Shown: positions 17,058 to 26,090 of the stretch, piece after piece
How the letters are laid out: each line of letters starts with the position of its first letter
Position numbering within the stretch: position 1 is the stretch's first letter
DNA from: BOKV01 sp041397525
Lineage (GTDB): Bacteria; Pseudomonadota; Alphaproteobacteria; Rhizobiales; Rhizobiaceae
DNA length: 64,000 nt
Reading direction: 5' to 3'
Assembly: GCA_041397525.1 (NCBI GenBank)
Contig: JAWKWL010000006.1
Location: forward strand, 291,914-355,913
Notes under the pieces: generated by a model
What the model was told of the DNA's origin: nothing
What the model saw: only the letters and a program-made list of their open reading frames with translations
Databases searched by the model: none
Position numbers and translations under genes: made by a program

Positions 17058-17729
17058 ATGCATCACACCGTCGAGAACCTGCGATCGATCCTGAACCGCA
17101 TTGACATGGCGGCCCGGGAAGCGGGCTTTGAACCGAAGGGCAAGCGACGAACCGCACTGGTGGCGGTCAGCAAGACCTTTTCCGCGGACGAAATCCGGCC
17201 GGTGCTTGAAGCCGGGCACCGGTTGTTCGGTGAAAACCGGGTGCAAGAGGCACAATCCAAATGGCCCGACTTGCGCAAGGATTTTCCTGATATCGAATTG
17301 CACCTGATCGGGCCTTTGCAGAGCAACAAGGCAGCAGAAGCGGTTGCACTGTTTGATGTCATTGAAACGGTTGACCGGGAGAAGATTGCTGCAGCATTGG
17401 CCGCTGAAATGCGCAAGCAGGATCGCCATCCCCGGCTTCTGGTCCAGGTCAATACCGGAGCGGAGCCACAAAAGGCGGGCATTGCGCCAGAAGATACGCT
17501 AGAATTCGTGGCAAATTGCCGGGAAAAACACGGTCTGGAAATCGAGGGCCTCATGTGCATTCCACCGGCGGATGAAAATCCTGGTCCTCATTTCGCCTTG
17601 CTGACGAAGCTTGCAGGACAAGCGGGTGTTGAAGTCCTTTCCATGGGCATGTCCGGCGATTTCGAGATTGCGACCGGGTTCGGTGCCACGCATGTCCGGG
17701 TGGGCAGCGCCATTTTCGGAAGCCGCTGA
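17058..17729 (+). CDS. YggS/PLPBP family pyridoxal phosphate homeostasis protein
   Basis: The 223-residue protein is a single-domain PLP-binding barrel of the YggS family. The Schiff-base lysine is Lys39 in AVSKTF. GENRVQEA, LHLIGPLQSNK and the C-terminal LSMGMSGDFEIA motifs are all present. These proteins buffer free PLP and influence amino acid pools; they have no proven catalytic activity. It is divergent from leuS with a 164-bp gap that shows no other gene. It converges with the L,D-transpeptidase gene at its 3' end. Confidence 0.92.
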   Translation: MHHTVENLRSILNRIDMAAREAGFEPKGKRRTALVAVSKTFSADEIRPVLEAGHRLFGENRVQEAQSKWPDLRKDFPDIELHLIGPLQSNKAAEAVALFDVIETVDREKIAAALAAEMRKQDRHPRLLVQVNTGAEPQKAGIAPEDTLEFVANCREKHGLEIEGLMCIPPADENPGPHFALLTKLAGQAGVEVLSMGMSGDFEIATGFGATHVRVGSAIFGSR

Positions 17730-17744
17730 CTGGCGCTACTACCG

Positions 17745-18356
17745 TCAGATGACGACCCGGATTTCCAGCCTGTCGGGCAAGTTGCGCAGGAGCCGGTCCA
17801 TGTGTCTGCGGGATACAGCAATGCAGCCGGCCGTCGCGCCACCATCGTCGCGGATGAGGTGGAAGAATATCGCACTGCCGCGCTGGCGTTGCCGTCTCGT
17901 GATGTTCCAGTCGAGAACAAGGCAGGCGTCATACAGACTGTCTTCGCGCTCAAGCATTTCATGGCTTGCTGCAAACGGCAGGGAAACCGGCCGGTTGTAG
18001 CAGGCGTGAGTGGGTTCGTCGCACCAACCCATGGCATTTGTGATCGGTTGCAGTTCCCTGTTTCGCACCGTCCAGGCCGACTGGCGCAGATATCCGCCCA
18101 ACAACCGCATGCTGGCCAATGGGGTTGCGCCATCGCCTTCACGCTTGAATGGCGAAATTCCACTGCGACCGATCTTGCACCGGATCACGCGCGAATGACC
18201 GCCGTTTCCAAGCTGCAGAAGACCGTCATGACACATGCGGCCCGGCGCGCGACGCACCGTCCAGACATTGGTTGTGACGGGGGTTGTGACGGCGCGGCAA
18301 GGCATCTTCCGGCTTTTGTCGCGAGCAGCGGATGTAAAATGTCCCTGTGTCAGCAT
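17745..18356 (-). CDS. L,D-transpeptidase (YkuD domain) family protein
   Basis: The protein carries a YkuD-type catalytic region: an FFHLIRDDGGATAGCIAVS block with the His about 12 residues before the nucleophilic Cys. The family's RSGISPFKREGDGATP block lies upstream. Members cross-link or decorate peptidoglycan from the periplasmic side, but no clear signal peptide is visible here, as in many of these short alphaproteobacterial versions. The start is uncertain: ATG 18356 (203 residues) has an AGGA about 10 bp upstream, while ATG 18305 (186 residues) also fits the family length. An ATG further upstream at 18407 looks too early. Confidence 0.82.
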   Translation of the reverse strand: MLTQGHFTSAARDKSRKMPCRAVTTPVTTNVWTVRRAPGRMCHDGLLQLGNGGHSRVIRCKIGRSGISPFKREGDGATPLASMRLLGGYLRQSAWTVRNRELQPITNAMGWCDEPTHACYNRPVSLPFAASHEMLEREDSLYDACLVLDWNITRRQRQRGSAIFFHLIRDDGGATAGCIAVSRRHMDRLLRNLPDRLEIRVVI

Positions 18357-18528
18357 GGCATTGTTGTTCCTGCAGTCATGAACTTGCCGTGAGGAGATAG
18401 AGAGCACCGGTAAATTTGGTGTCAGGAGACATGAAAAGCCTTCTGTTTGCCGGAGTGAGCAAATAACCTATATTGCCCTGCGAAGTTGCGCTTTCAACGA
18501 ATCACCCCGTTTGCGGACCGGAGTATCC

Positions 18529-19212
18529 ATGACTGCACGCCATATCCTGCTTGTCGATGATGATAATGAACTTCGCGAGGCGTTGAGCGAACAGCTTGCG
18601 CTTTACGAAGAATTCGAAATCCACTGCGAGGCGAGCGCGACCAAGGCAGTGCAGGCAGCGCGCAACGGCCATGTTGATATCCTGATCATCGATGTGGGAC
18701 TTCCGGACATGGATGGCCGCGAAGCGGTAAAATTGCTGCGGAAAGGTGGGTTCAAGGCACCGATCATCATGCTGACCGGGCATGACACGGATTCCGACAC
18801 CATTCTCGGTCTCGAAGCCGGTGCCAATGACTATGTCACCAAACCTTTCCGGTTTGCGGTGTTGCTCGCTCGCATCCGGGCGCAATTGCGCACACATGAA
18901 CAGAGCGAGGATGCCGTGTTCTCGGTAGGTCATTACACTTTCAAGCCGGCACAGAAAATGCTGATCGAGGGCAGCGGCACCAAGGTGCGCCTGACCGAAA
19001 AGGAAACAGCCATCGTCAAATATCTCTACCGCGCTGAGCAGAAGGTAATCGGTCGCGATGAATTGCTGGAACAGGTTTGGGGATATAATTCCGGCGTCAC
19101 GACCCATACGCTTGAGACGCATATCTACCGCCTGCGCCAGAAGATTGAGAAAGATCCATCCAATGCACGCCTCCTTGTGACAGAAGGCGGCGGCTACAAA
19201 CTCATCCCGTAA
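18529..19212 (+). CDS. cenR: OmpR/PhoB-family response regulator, CenR/OtpR-like
   Basis: The 227-residue protein has a receiver domain with acidic VDDD at 9-12, phospho-acceptor Asp55 in LIIDVGLPDMDG, the MLTGHD threonine and the KPF lysine. A C-terminal winged helix follows, with LETHIYRLRQKIE. A GGAG stands before ATG 18529. No histidine kinase is adjacent. The next gene encodes a cyclic-nucleotide-binding protein, the same pairing as Brucella OtpR with its downstream cAMP-binding-protein gene (from memory). CenR controls envelope functions in Caulobacter. The family is clear; the orthology is inferred from the pairing and sequence feel. Confidence 0.85.
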   Translation: MTARHILLVDDDNELREALSEQLALYEEFEIHCEASATKAVQAARNGHVDILIIDVGLPDMDGREAVKLLRKGGFKAPIIMLTGHDTDSDTILGLEAGANDYVTKPFRFAVLLARIRAQLRTHEQSEDAVFSVGHYTFKPAQKMLIEGSGTKVRLTEKETAIVKYLYRAEQKVIGRDELLEQVWGYNSGVTTHTLETHIYRLRQKIEKDPSNARLLVTEGGGYKLIP

Positions 19213-19251
19213 CCAGCTGCAGTCTTGTATTGCAGACCATGTGGACCAGCC

Positions 19252-19788
19252 ATGCGCCTTGAAAGTGATATCGAACTTCTCATGCGCGTTGATCTGTTTC
19301 AGGGGTTTCAGCCGGAGCAGTTGAGGCTTGTCGCCTTCGGCGCGGAACGTGAACGGGTCCACAAGGATGGCGTGCTGTATCGCGATGGTGAGGAGGCCGA
19401 TGGCGGCTATGTTGTTGTGCGCGGACAGATTGACCTGATGGTCTATCGCGGTCGACGGGAAATTATCCTTGATTCCTGTCTTGAGGCATCATTGCTGGGT
19501 GAACTCGCATTGGTGACACCTAACCGGCGCATTTCCAATGCGGTTGCGTCCGTTGAAAGCGAAGTGCTGCACATTCCAAGACGCCTGTTTCACCGCATGC
19601 TCAACGAATATCCTGAAACAGCGCAATTGATGCATCGCCGTTTGGCTCAATCGGTTTCACGAACCATGGACCAGATGGCGCGGGTTCACGGCAAACTTGG
19701 GGAGATACCCAAATTGGACATTCCGTCCGAGAACCACCCGGAACTCGCCGGTTTCACAATTCCACAAGCTGAAGACGAAGAGAGCTGA
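19252..19788 (+). CDS. Cyclic nucleotide-binding domain protein
   Basis: The 178-residue protein consists mainly of one cNMP-binding beta-roll: LFQGFQPEQL, a DGEEADGGYVVVRGQIDL stretch, and a phosphate-cassette-like segment SLLGELALVTPNRRISN. The cassette lacks the full cAMP-contacting RxAx pattern, so ligand binding is unsure. No DNA-binding helix-turn-helix follows, only a helical tail, so it is not a Crp-type regulator. It lies 39 bp after the cenR-like gene and is probably co-transcribed with it. It converges on xthA with a 6-bp gap. Confidence 0.82.
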   Translation: MRLESDIELLMRVDLFQGFQPEQLRLVAFGAERERVHKDGVLYRDGEEADGGYVVVRGQIDLMVYRGRREIILDSCLEASLLGELALVTPNRRISNAVASVESEVLHIPRRLFHRMLNEYPETAQLMHRRLAQSVSRTMDQMARVHGKLGEIPKLDIPSENHPELAGFTIPQAEDEES

Positions 19789-19794
19789 GCCGGA

Positions 19795-20598
19795 TCAATC
19801 CAGCTCCAGCCTTGCAATGACCGGAACATGGTCAGAAGGCTTTTCCCAGCCACGCGCATCACGCAGGATTTCGATGCCGCCAAGCGTTCTTGCCAGTTCC
19901 GGGGCAGCCCAGATGTGGTCGAGGCGGCGGCCACGGTCGCTTGCGGCCCAGTCGCGGGCGCGGTAGCTCCACCAGGTGTAAAGCTTTTGATCGGCGGGAA
20001 CTGCCTGACGCATCAGGTCAGCCCAACCACCTTCTGCCATGGCAGCTTTCAGGCCTTCCGTTTCAACCGGGGTATGAGACACTATTTTCAGCATCTGCTT
20101 GTGAGACCAGACATCATGCTCAAGCGGTGCGATGTTGAGATCGCCGACCAGCACCGAAGGGATGCCGCCTTCATTGGCCATAACACCCTTCATCTCCTCG
20201 ACGAAGCGCAATTTGTGATCGAATTTCGGATTGATTACCGGATCTGGCTCATCGCCTCCGGCAGGGACATAGAAATTGTGCAATCTGATCTTCTGGCCGG
20301 ATGACCGGAAGGTCACGCTCACATGGCGGCTGTCGCCCATGTTGCAGAAATCCCGGCTATCGATCTCATCTATCGGACGGCGAGAGAGAATGGCGACCCC
20401 GTGATAACCCTTCTGGCCATGTATCGCCTGATGTTCATAACCAAGTTTGCGGAAAGCCTTGGCCGGGAACTGGTCATTCTGGCACTTGATCTCCTGAAGG
20501 CACAGGATATCCGGTTGCTTGTCTTCCAGAAAGGACACAACAATGCCCTGGCGCAAACGGACCGAATTGATGTTCCAGGTAGCTATTGAAAGGGCCAT
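19795..20598 (-). CDS. xthA: Exodeoxyribonuclease III
   Basis: The 267-residue enzyme is an AP endonuclease and 3'-5' exonuclease of the Xth family used in base excision repair. The active-site motifs are visible: ATWNINSVR at the start, LCLQEIKC with the metal-binding Glu, VLVGDLNIAP, and the C-terminal SDHVPVIARL with the catalytic Asp-His pair. Length is normal. The leftward order ftsK-lolA-xthA seen here is common in rhizobia. A 106-bp gap separates it from lolA. Confidence 0.95.
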   Translation of the reverse strand: MALSIATWNINSVRLRQGIVVSFLEDKQPDILCLQEIKCQNDQFPAKAFRKLGYEHQAIHGQKGYHGVAILSRRPIDEIDSRDFCNMGDSRHVSVTFRSSGQKIRLHNFYVPAGGDEPDPVINPKFDHKLRFVEEMKGVMANEGGIPSVLVGDLNIAPLEHDVWSHKQMLKIVSHTPVETEGLKAAMAEGGWADLMRQAVPADQKLYTWWSYRARDWAASDRGRRLDHIWAAPELARTLGGIEILRDARGWEKPSDHVPVIARLELD

Positions 20599-20704
20599 GA
20601 CGGCTCCAGATTAACGCGGGAAGCGCCAAACTGCCTTCGGCTGCCTCCGCTTGCAAGCCCGGATGCCCGTGATCCCGACTATTCCACCGATATTGCCGTG
20701 AACA

Positions 20705-21451
20705 TCACTGGTTGTTGCCACGCTGTTGGCGACGCATCTGGATAGCGCGCTCGTCGAACTTGAAAAGCTTCTCCGGAATCTCGACATTTTTCTGAACGTT
20801 GAACACCATTACCGATGTCTCCGCGCCCTTTGCGTCCTTGATTGTCCACTGGCGCAGGTCAAAATCCGAAGGGTCGAACATCAGGGTGATTTCCGAATCA
20901 CCGAATATCTTTTCATCGCCCATCACTATGGTGGTCATGTCGGTATCATTGACAACGGAGCGAACTGTCTTGGGCGAAAACTCGATCTTGTCGGCCAACA
21001 GCAGTTTCAGCGGAGTCTTGTCGAGTGGGTAAAAATCCCAGGTCTTCAGCTTGCGATTATGCACGGCGACGGTCTTGCCATTGGAGATAACTTCCACCGG
21101 ATTGGGCTTTTCATAATTGAAACGGATACGGCCCGGACGCTCGAGATAAAATATCCCGCCGGTCTGCTGTCCGTCCGGATTGAACTGGATGAATTCACCA
21201 GTCATCGTAGGCACAGCCGTAAAATGGTTGCTGAGGGCATTGACAGTCTGTTCTGGGGTCTGCTCCGAAGTGGCCTTGGTCGAGGCAGCCATTGCGGTTT
21301 CCAGGCTTGCGCCGATAAGTGACAAAACCAGGAAAAGCATCGGTGCCAGCTTGCCGACCATCATCGCCGCACGCGCAGACATGCGCGGTGCGAAGCGTGG
21401 CGCGCTGGCCCTTGGACAAGAATTGTCTTTTCCGTTTCTCAACGAAGTCAT
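20705..21451 (-). CDS. lolA: Outer-membrane lipoprotein carrier protein LolA
   Basis: The protein has 248 residues from ATG 21451, which has GGAG about 8 bp upstream. An in-frame start at 21496 would only lengthen the leader. A hydrophobic signal segment (MLFLVLSLIGA) ends near an AMA-A cleavage site, but the charged n-region before it is unusually long. The mature part shows the LolA pattern: GEFIQFNPDGQQTGGIFYLE, RPGRIRFNYEKP and WDFYPLDKTPLKLLL. LolA ferries lipoproteins across the periplasm from LolCDE to the outer membrane. It lies downstream of ftsK in the same orientation. Confidence 0.92.
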   Translation of the reverse strand: MTSLRNGKDNSCPRASAPRFAPRMSARAAMMVGKLAPMLFLVLSLIGASLETAMAASTKATSEQTPEQTVNALSNHFTAVPTMTGEFIQFNPDGQQTGGIFYLERPGRIRFNYEKPNPVEVISNGKTVAVHNRKLKTWDFYPLDKTPLKLLLADKIEFSPKTVRSVVNDTDMTTIVMGDEKIFGDSEITLMFDPSDFDLRQWTIKDAKGAETSVMVFNVQKNVEIPEKLFKFDERAIQMRRQQRGNNQ

Positions 21452-21596
21452 CGTGTATCTCCGGTGCTGGCCTGTTGGTTTTAGAGGTACCGCCAAGCTT
21501 GCGAATTTCCAATCGTGATGCCCTGCAGCAGTGACCGAATCATGACCGTGTCGTGGCTATTATCTGATTTCATGCCGCGATTGAATGAATGGCAAC

Positions 21597-24347
21597 TCAC
21601 AGGGTTTCATTCTCGCCGGGAACAAGAATCTCGCGCTTGCCGGCATGGTTGGCAGCACCAATCAGGCCTTCCTGTTCCATGCGTTCGATCAGTGAGGCTG
21701 CCCGGTTGTAGCCGATACCAAGACGACGCTGGACATAGCTTGTCGAGACCTTGCGGTCGCGCAACACAACCGCAACCGCCTGATCGTAAAGGTCATTCGA
21801 TCCTGCAAGCGCGTCAGTTCCCGCAGGGCCTTCGCCTGTCTCATATCCGCCCTCATCCTCCTCGCTGGTAACGGATTCGAGATATTGCGGCACGCCCTGG
21901 GTCTTGAGATGATTGACGACCTTTTCAACCTCATCGTCAGAAACAAACGGGCCGTGCACGCGCTGGATCCGGCCACCACCGGCCATGTAAAGCATGTCCC
22001 CCATGCCAAGCAGCTGTTCAGCTCCCTGTTCACCAAGGATGGTGCGCGAATCAATCTTGGAAGTGACCTGGAAGGATATGCGGGTCGGGAAGTTTGCCTT
22101 GATGGTGCCGGTTATCACGTCAACAGATGGGCGCTGCGTGGCCATGATAACGTGGATGCCGGCTGCGCGTGCCATCTGGGCCAAGCGCTGGACAGTACCC
22201 TCGATGTCCTTGCCCGCCACCATCATCAGGTCGGCCATTTCGTCGATGACGACGACAATGTATGGCATGGCTTCGAGTTCCAGATCCTCTGTCTCGTAGA
22301 TGGCTTCGCCGGTCTCGCGGTCATATCCGGTCTGGACGGTGCGTGAAATGGTTTCACCCTTCTTCTTCGCCTGTTCGATGCGGGTGTTGAAACCGTCAAT
22401 ATTGCGAACGCCAACCTTGGACATCTTCTTGTAGCGCTCTTCCATTTCGCGCACGGTCCATTTCAGCGCCACGACGGCCTTCTTGGGATCGGTGACAACC
22501 GGTGTCAGCAGATGCGGTATCCCGTCATAGATCGAGAGTTCAAGCATCTTGGGGTCGATCATGATGAGCCGCACCTGCTCAGGCGACAGGCGGTACAACA
22601 CAGAGAGGATCATCGTGTTGATGGCTACCGATTTGCCCGAACCGGTGGTACCAGCCACCAGCAAATGTGGCATCTTGGCAAGATCCGCGATGACCGGCTC
22701 GCCGCCTATGGTCTTGCCAAGGACCAGCGGCAGGCGGCCCTTGTTGGTGTCATAGTCACGGCTTCCCAGAAGCTCGCGAAGATAAACGGTTTCGCGGCTG
22801 GAATTCGGCAGTTCAATACCAATGGCATTGCGTCCGGGAACGACGGCGACACGGCAGGCAATCGCACTCATCGAGCGGGCAATATCATCGGCAAGGCCAA
22901 TGACGCGGGATGACTTGATGCCGGGTGCCGGCTCGAGCTCATAAAGTGTTACCACGGGGCCGGGGTGAACCTTGATGATCTCGCCCTTGACACCGAAATC
23001 CTCAAGCACGCCTTCGAGCAGGCGCGCATTCTGTTCCAGCGCATCGGCGCTGATCATCTTGTCGGCTGAAAGTTTCTGCGGCTCGCTCAACAACATGAGC
23101 TCGGGAAGCTCAAAGCCATTGTCATCGCGAATCAGTGACGGCTGCGCTTCCCGTGAAATGCGGGCACCAGGCTGCAGCTTTACCTGGTTTGGCTGCACTC
23201 TTGGCTGCACGCGCTGTACGGGTGGCAGGGGCTGGGCCGGACGCTGCGGTGGCTGCGAGAAGTCGTCATCATCGCTGTAATCGTCGTCGTCGAAAACCGA
23301 CCCGTCCGGATCATAACTGTTTTCACCATATTCCGGTGCCATTTCCGGAGCAGTCAGGTAATCCTGTTCTTCCCCGAAATCACCGGAATCCGCGGTGAAG
23401 TCCGGTTCCCGATCGCGAACATTGGAGCGGGTTGACCCGAATTCCTCCAGTCCGTCATCCGGCGGAGTAACCAGTCTTGCATGGGTGTCGCGAACCCAGG
23501 CGATGGCGGATGATGCCATTGATTTGCGATGCGGGTCGGTGGAAGCCGTTTTCTGGCCAAAACCCGGCTCGACGCGACCATTCTCCCTTTGACTCGCGTT
23601 GTAATGCGACGGGTGACGACGCATCCATGCACGTGCCGAAAAATACCAGTGGGTCAGGGCGCCCAGGATGATACCGGGTTCGTCCTCGTCGTCGTCAAGA
23701 ACCTCGCCGGTTTCCATGTCATAAAGCAGACCACTTTCATCGATCCCGCGCCGACCCGTGAGTGCCGAAGCATATAACAGGGTGCCAATAGCAGGGATCA
23801 GGAAGGCCAGTCCAAGGATCACCGCAAGAAAGCCGGATGGGAACCCCCCGACGAGCGAGCCTGGAATGCGCAGGATCAGATCGCCGGATACCCCGCCGAG
23901 ACCGGTTGGCAATGGCCAGGATTGCGGACGCGGGAGTGTGGCGAGTGCGGTGGCAGAAAACAGGATCGCCGGGACCCACATCACCAACCGGCTGCGCCAA
24001 CGGCCCACGGGCTTCTGAAGTATCTTCAACCATGCCCAAATGGCGGGAGGAACAAGAGCCAATACACCGGCAAGGCCGGCAAATTGCATGATGAGGTCGG
24101 CAATCGCGCTTCCCAGGAAGCCGCCAGCGTTTTGTGGTATGTTTCCGTTGGCATTGGAGAGGCTCGGGTCGTTGACGCTCCAGGTCGCAAGGCTGGCGAA
24201 GACGAAAGCCACGGCGGCGAGCATTGTCAAGCCGACAAGGATGCCGACCTGACCTGAAAGCCATCCCGCCATCCTGTCATGTCTCGTATCTGAGTGGCGT
24301 GCGCGCGCTCCTGAAACCTGCATTCCGTAACCCCGAACAAAATTCAT
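21597..24347 (-). CDS. ftsK: DNA translocase FtsK
   Basis: The protein has 916 residues from ATG 24347; a start 22 codons upstream is possible but lacks a site. Four transmembrane helices anchor it at the septum. A long acidic and Pro/Gln-rich linker follows, with runs such as DDDDYSDDDD. The motor domain has Walker A GTTGSGKS and Walker B VVVIDEMADLMM. The C-terminal gamma winged helix (VSTSYVQRRLGIGYNRA) reads KOPS to direct DNA pumping to dif. A perfect TTAA-N7-TTAA CtrA-type box lies 120 bp upstream. Confidence 0.96.
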   Translation of the reverse strand: MNFVRGYGMQVSGARARHSDTRHDRMAGWLSGQVGILVGLTMLAAVAFVFASLATWSVNDPSLSNANGNIPQNAGGFLGSAIADLIMQFAGLAGVLALVPPAIWAWLKILQKPVGRWRSRLVMWVPAILFSATALATLPRPQSWPLPTGLGGVSGDLILRIPGSLVGGFPSGFLAVILGLAFLIPAIGTLLYASALTGRRGIDESGLLYDMETGEVLDDDEDEPGIILGALTHWYFSARAWMRRHPSHYNASQRENGRVEPGFGQKTASTDPHRKSMASSAIAWVRDTHARLVTPPDDGLEEFGSTRSNVRDREPDFTADSGDFGEEQDYLTAPEMAPEYGENSYDPDGSVFDDDDYSDDDDFSQPPQRPAQPLPPVQRVQPRVQPNQVKLQPGARISREAQPSLIRDDNGFELPELMLLSEPQKLSADKMISADALEQNARLLEGVLEDFGVKGEIIKVHPGPVVTLYELEPAPGIKSSRVIGLADDIARSMSAIACRVAVVPGRNAIGIELPNSSRETVYLRELLGSRDYDTNKGRLPLVLGKTIGGEPVIADLAKMPHLLVAGTTGSGKSVAINTMILSVLYRLSPEQVRLIMIDPKMLELSIYDGIPHLLTPVVTDPKKAVVALKWTVREMEERYKKMSKVGVRNIDGFNTRIEQAKKKGETISRTVQTGYDRETGEAIYETEDLELEAMPYIVVVIDEMADLMMVAGKDIEGTVQRLAQMARAAGIHVIMATQRPSVDVITGTIKANFPTRISFQVTSKIDSRTILGEQGAEQLLGMGDMLYMAGGGRIQRVHGPFVSDDEVEKVVNHLKTQGVPQYLESVTSEEDEGGYETGEGPAGTDALAGSNDLYDQAVAVVLRDRKVSTSYVQRRLGIGYNRAASLIERMEQEGLIGAANHAGKREILVPGENETL

Positions 24348-24466
24348 CCCACGTTCCGGCAAATCGGGCGAAGTGGCGAACACTTCGCATCCTTGCAGCG
24401 GCCATGCGATCACACGCTGATCGCAAGACCTGCTACCGGCTTTGGGAAGACCCTAGAAGGTGAAGG

Positions 24467-24481
24467 TTAAGGGCCTGTTAA
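24467..24481. promoter_or_regulatory. CtrA-type box upstream of ftsK
   Basis: TTAAGGGCCTGTTAA matches the full CtrA recognition pattern TTAA-N7-TTAA exactly. It lies 120 bp upstream of the preferred ftsK start and is the only such site in this 299-bp intergenic region (24348-24646), which otherwise holds only the amtB terminator hairpins. Confidence 0.55.
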
Positions 24482-24534
24482 CCATCGCCGTCGCGCCTGC
24501 ATTTGCTCTTGCAAAAAAGGGGGAATGAGCACAC

Positions 24535-24566
24535 CCAACAAAAATGGGCCCGGCGAACCGGGCCCA
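24535..24566 (-). terminator. Rho-independent terminator of glnK-amtB
   Basis: Read leftward, TGGGCCCGG pairs perfectly with CCGGGCCCA around a TTCG tetraloop (24545-24566). It is followed by TTTTTGTT on the transcribed strand. It lies about 80 bp past the amtB stop and is the strongest intrinsic terminator in the window. Confidence 0.85.
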
Positions 24567-24619
24567 GTTGCTGGAATGCCCCGGCCGAAGCCTGAACATC
24601 CCGACGGGATGGGAAACCG

Positions 24620-24638
24620 GCCGGCCGGGACGGCCGGC
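24620..24638. repeat. GC-rich inverted repeat just after amtB
   Basis: GCCGGCC (24620-24626) and GGCCGGC (24632-24638) form a perfect 7-bp stem with a 5-base loop, 9 bp past the amtB stop. It has no T-tract, so it may protect the mRNA 3' end rather than terminate it. Confidence 0.5.
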
Positions 24639-24646
24639 GTCTGGCC

Positions 24647-26050
24647 TCAGCTGTGATAGGCTGCTTCGCCATGGGAGGTAAGGTCAAGACCGGTCGCCTC
24701 GTCTTCGGCGCTGACGCGCAGGCCAAAGGTCATGTCGATGATCTTGTAGAGGATGAAGGAGATGACTCCGCACCAGACGATGGTGATGGCCACCGCCTGA
24801 ATCTGGACCCAGGTCTGGCCGACGATCGAGAAGTCTTCCGAGCCCGTTCCGCCCAACAGCGGGCTGGTGAAGATGCCGGTTCCGACTGCACCGACGATAC
24901 CGCCAACCCCGTGGATGCCGAATACGTCGAGGCTGTCGTCATAGCCGGCCTTCGCCTTCACGACTGCAACGAAGAAGTAGCAGACAAGGCTTGCAATCGC
25001 ACCCAGTGCAATGGCACCGACAGGTCCAACCGATCCTGCTGCCGGAGTTACGGCAACCAGACCGGCAACGAGGCCGGATGCTGCACCCAGCATGGAAGCC
25101 TTGCCGCGGGATACTGCCTCGATCAGTGCCCAGGCGATGGTTGCGCCAGCGGTTGCCGTGAAGGTGTTGATCATCGCCAGCGTTGCCCCGCCGTTTGATT
25201 CGAGATTCGAACCGGCATTGAAGCCGAACCAGCCGACCCAAAGCATGGATGCACCAACCATGGTAAGCGTCATGGAATGTGGTGCCATCAGGTCACGACC
25301 AAGTCCGGTGCGCTTTCCGAGCAGGATGGCACCGATCAGGGCCGCGATACCTGCATTGATGTGAACGACCGTACCACCGGCGAAATCGAGTGCGCCCATG
25401 TTGAAGATGAGCCCGGCACCATCCCAGACCATGTGTGCGACCGGGAAATAGACAAGGGTGACCCACAAAACGACAAAGGCGATTACCGCGGAAAACTTTA
25501 TGCGTTCTGCAAAAGCGCCGACGATGAGGGCTGGTGTGATGGCAGCAAATGTCATCTGGAAGCAGATGAACACATATTCGGGGATCACGACGCCATCGGT
25601 AAAGGTCGCTGCCGTCGAATCCTTCGTGACGCCGGCCAGGAACAGTTTTCCGAGGCCGCCCCAATAAGGGCTGGTGCCGCCGCCAAAGGCGAAGGAATAT
25701 CCATAAAGCACCCAGATCACTATGACGACTGCCGTAATCATCGTGCACTGCATCAGAACAGAGAGCATGTTCTTGCTGCGAACGAGACCGCCATAGAATA
25801 GTGCCAGGCCCGGCAGGATCATGAACAATACGAGTATGGTGGAAACCATCATCCAGGCGGTATCGCCCTTGTCCATGACCGATGCGGTTGCTTCAGTTGC
25901 TGGCGCTGCCGTTTCGGTTGCTGTTTGAGCGAAGGCGGTTGCTGCCGACGCCGCTGTGGCGACCGTGGCGACAAGAGTGCCGAACAGGCTGCGTGTGAGC
26001 CCGCTGTCAAGGATCGTGGCCGATCCTGCTTCTTGAGTAAGGTTTTTCAT
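24647..26050 (-). CDS. amtB: Ammonium transporter AmtB
   Basis: The protein has 467 residues from ATG 26050, which has AGGA just upstream; the frame stays open further 5' but that extension is not credible. An N-terminal segment with a hydrophobic stretch and an AFAQ site resembles a signal peptide, as in many Amt proteins. Eleven or so transmembrane helices follow, with the ammonium-transporter signature around DFAGGTVVHINAGIAALIG and the twin-His pore histidine in VVHINAG. AmtB conducts NH4+/NH3 through the inner membrane. It sits 40 bp after glnK and is controlled by it. Confidence 0.96.
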   Translation of the reverse strand: MKNLTQEAGSATILDSGLTRSLFGTLVATVATAASAATAFAQTATETAAPATEATASVMDKGDTAWMMVSTILVLFMILPGLALFYGGLVRSKNMLSVLMQCTMITAVVIVIWVLYGYSFAFGGGTSPYWGGLGKLFLAGVTKDSTAATFTDGVVIPEYVFICFQMTFAAITPALIVGAFAERIKFSAVIAFVVLWVTLVYFPVAHMVWDGAGLIFNMGALDFAGGTVVHINAGIAALIGAILLGKRTGLGRDLMAPHSMTLTMVGASMLWVGWFGFNAGSNLESNGGATLAMINTFTATAGATIAWALIEAVSRGKASMLGAASGLVAGLVAVTPAAGSVGPVGAIALGAIASLVCYFFVAVVKAKAGYDDSLDVFGIHGVGGIVGAVGTGIFTSPLLGGTGSEDFSIVGQTWVQIQAVAITIVWCGVISFILYKIIDMTFGLRVSAEDEATGLDLTSHGEAAYHS

Positions 26051-26090
26051 GTATCCTGATTCCCTGTTACACACCGTTGGGCATTCACCC

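Noticed and set aside
18502..19362. Leftward open frame of 286 codons opposite the cenR-like and cNMP genes
   Set aside because: It covers two good genes on the other strand, and its translation looks like random reverse-frame sequence.
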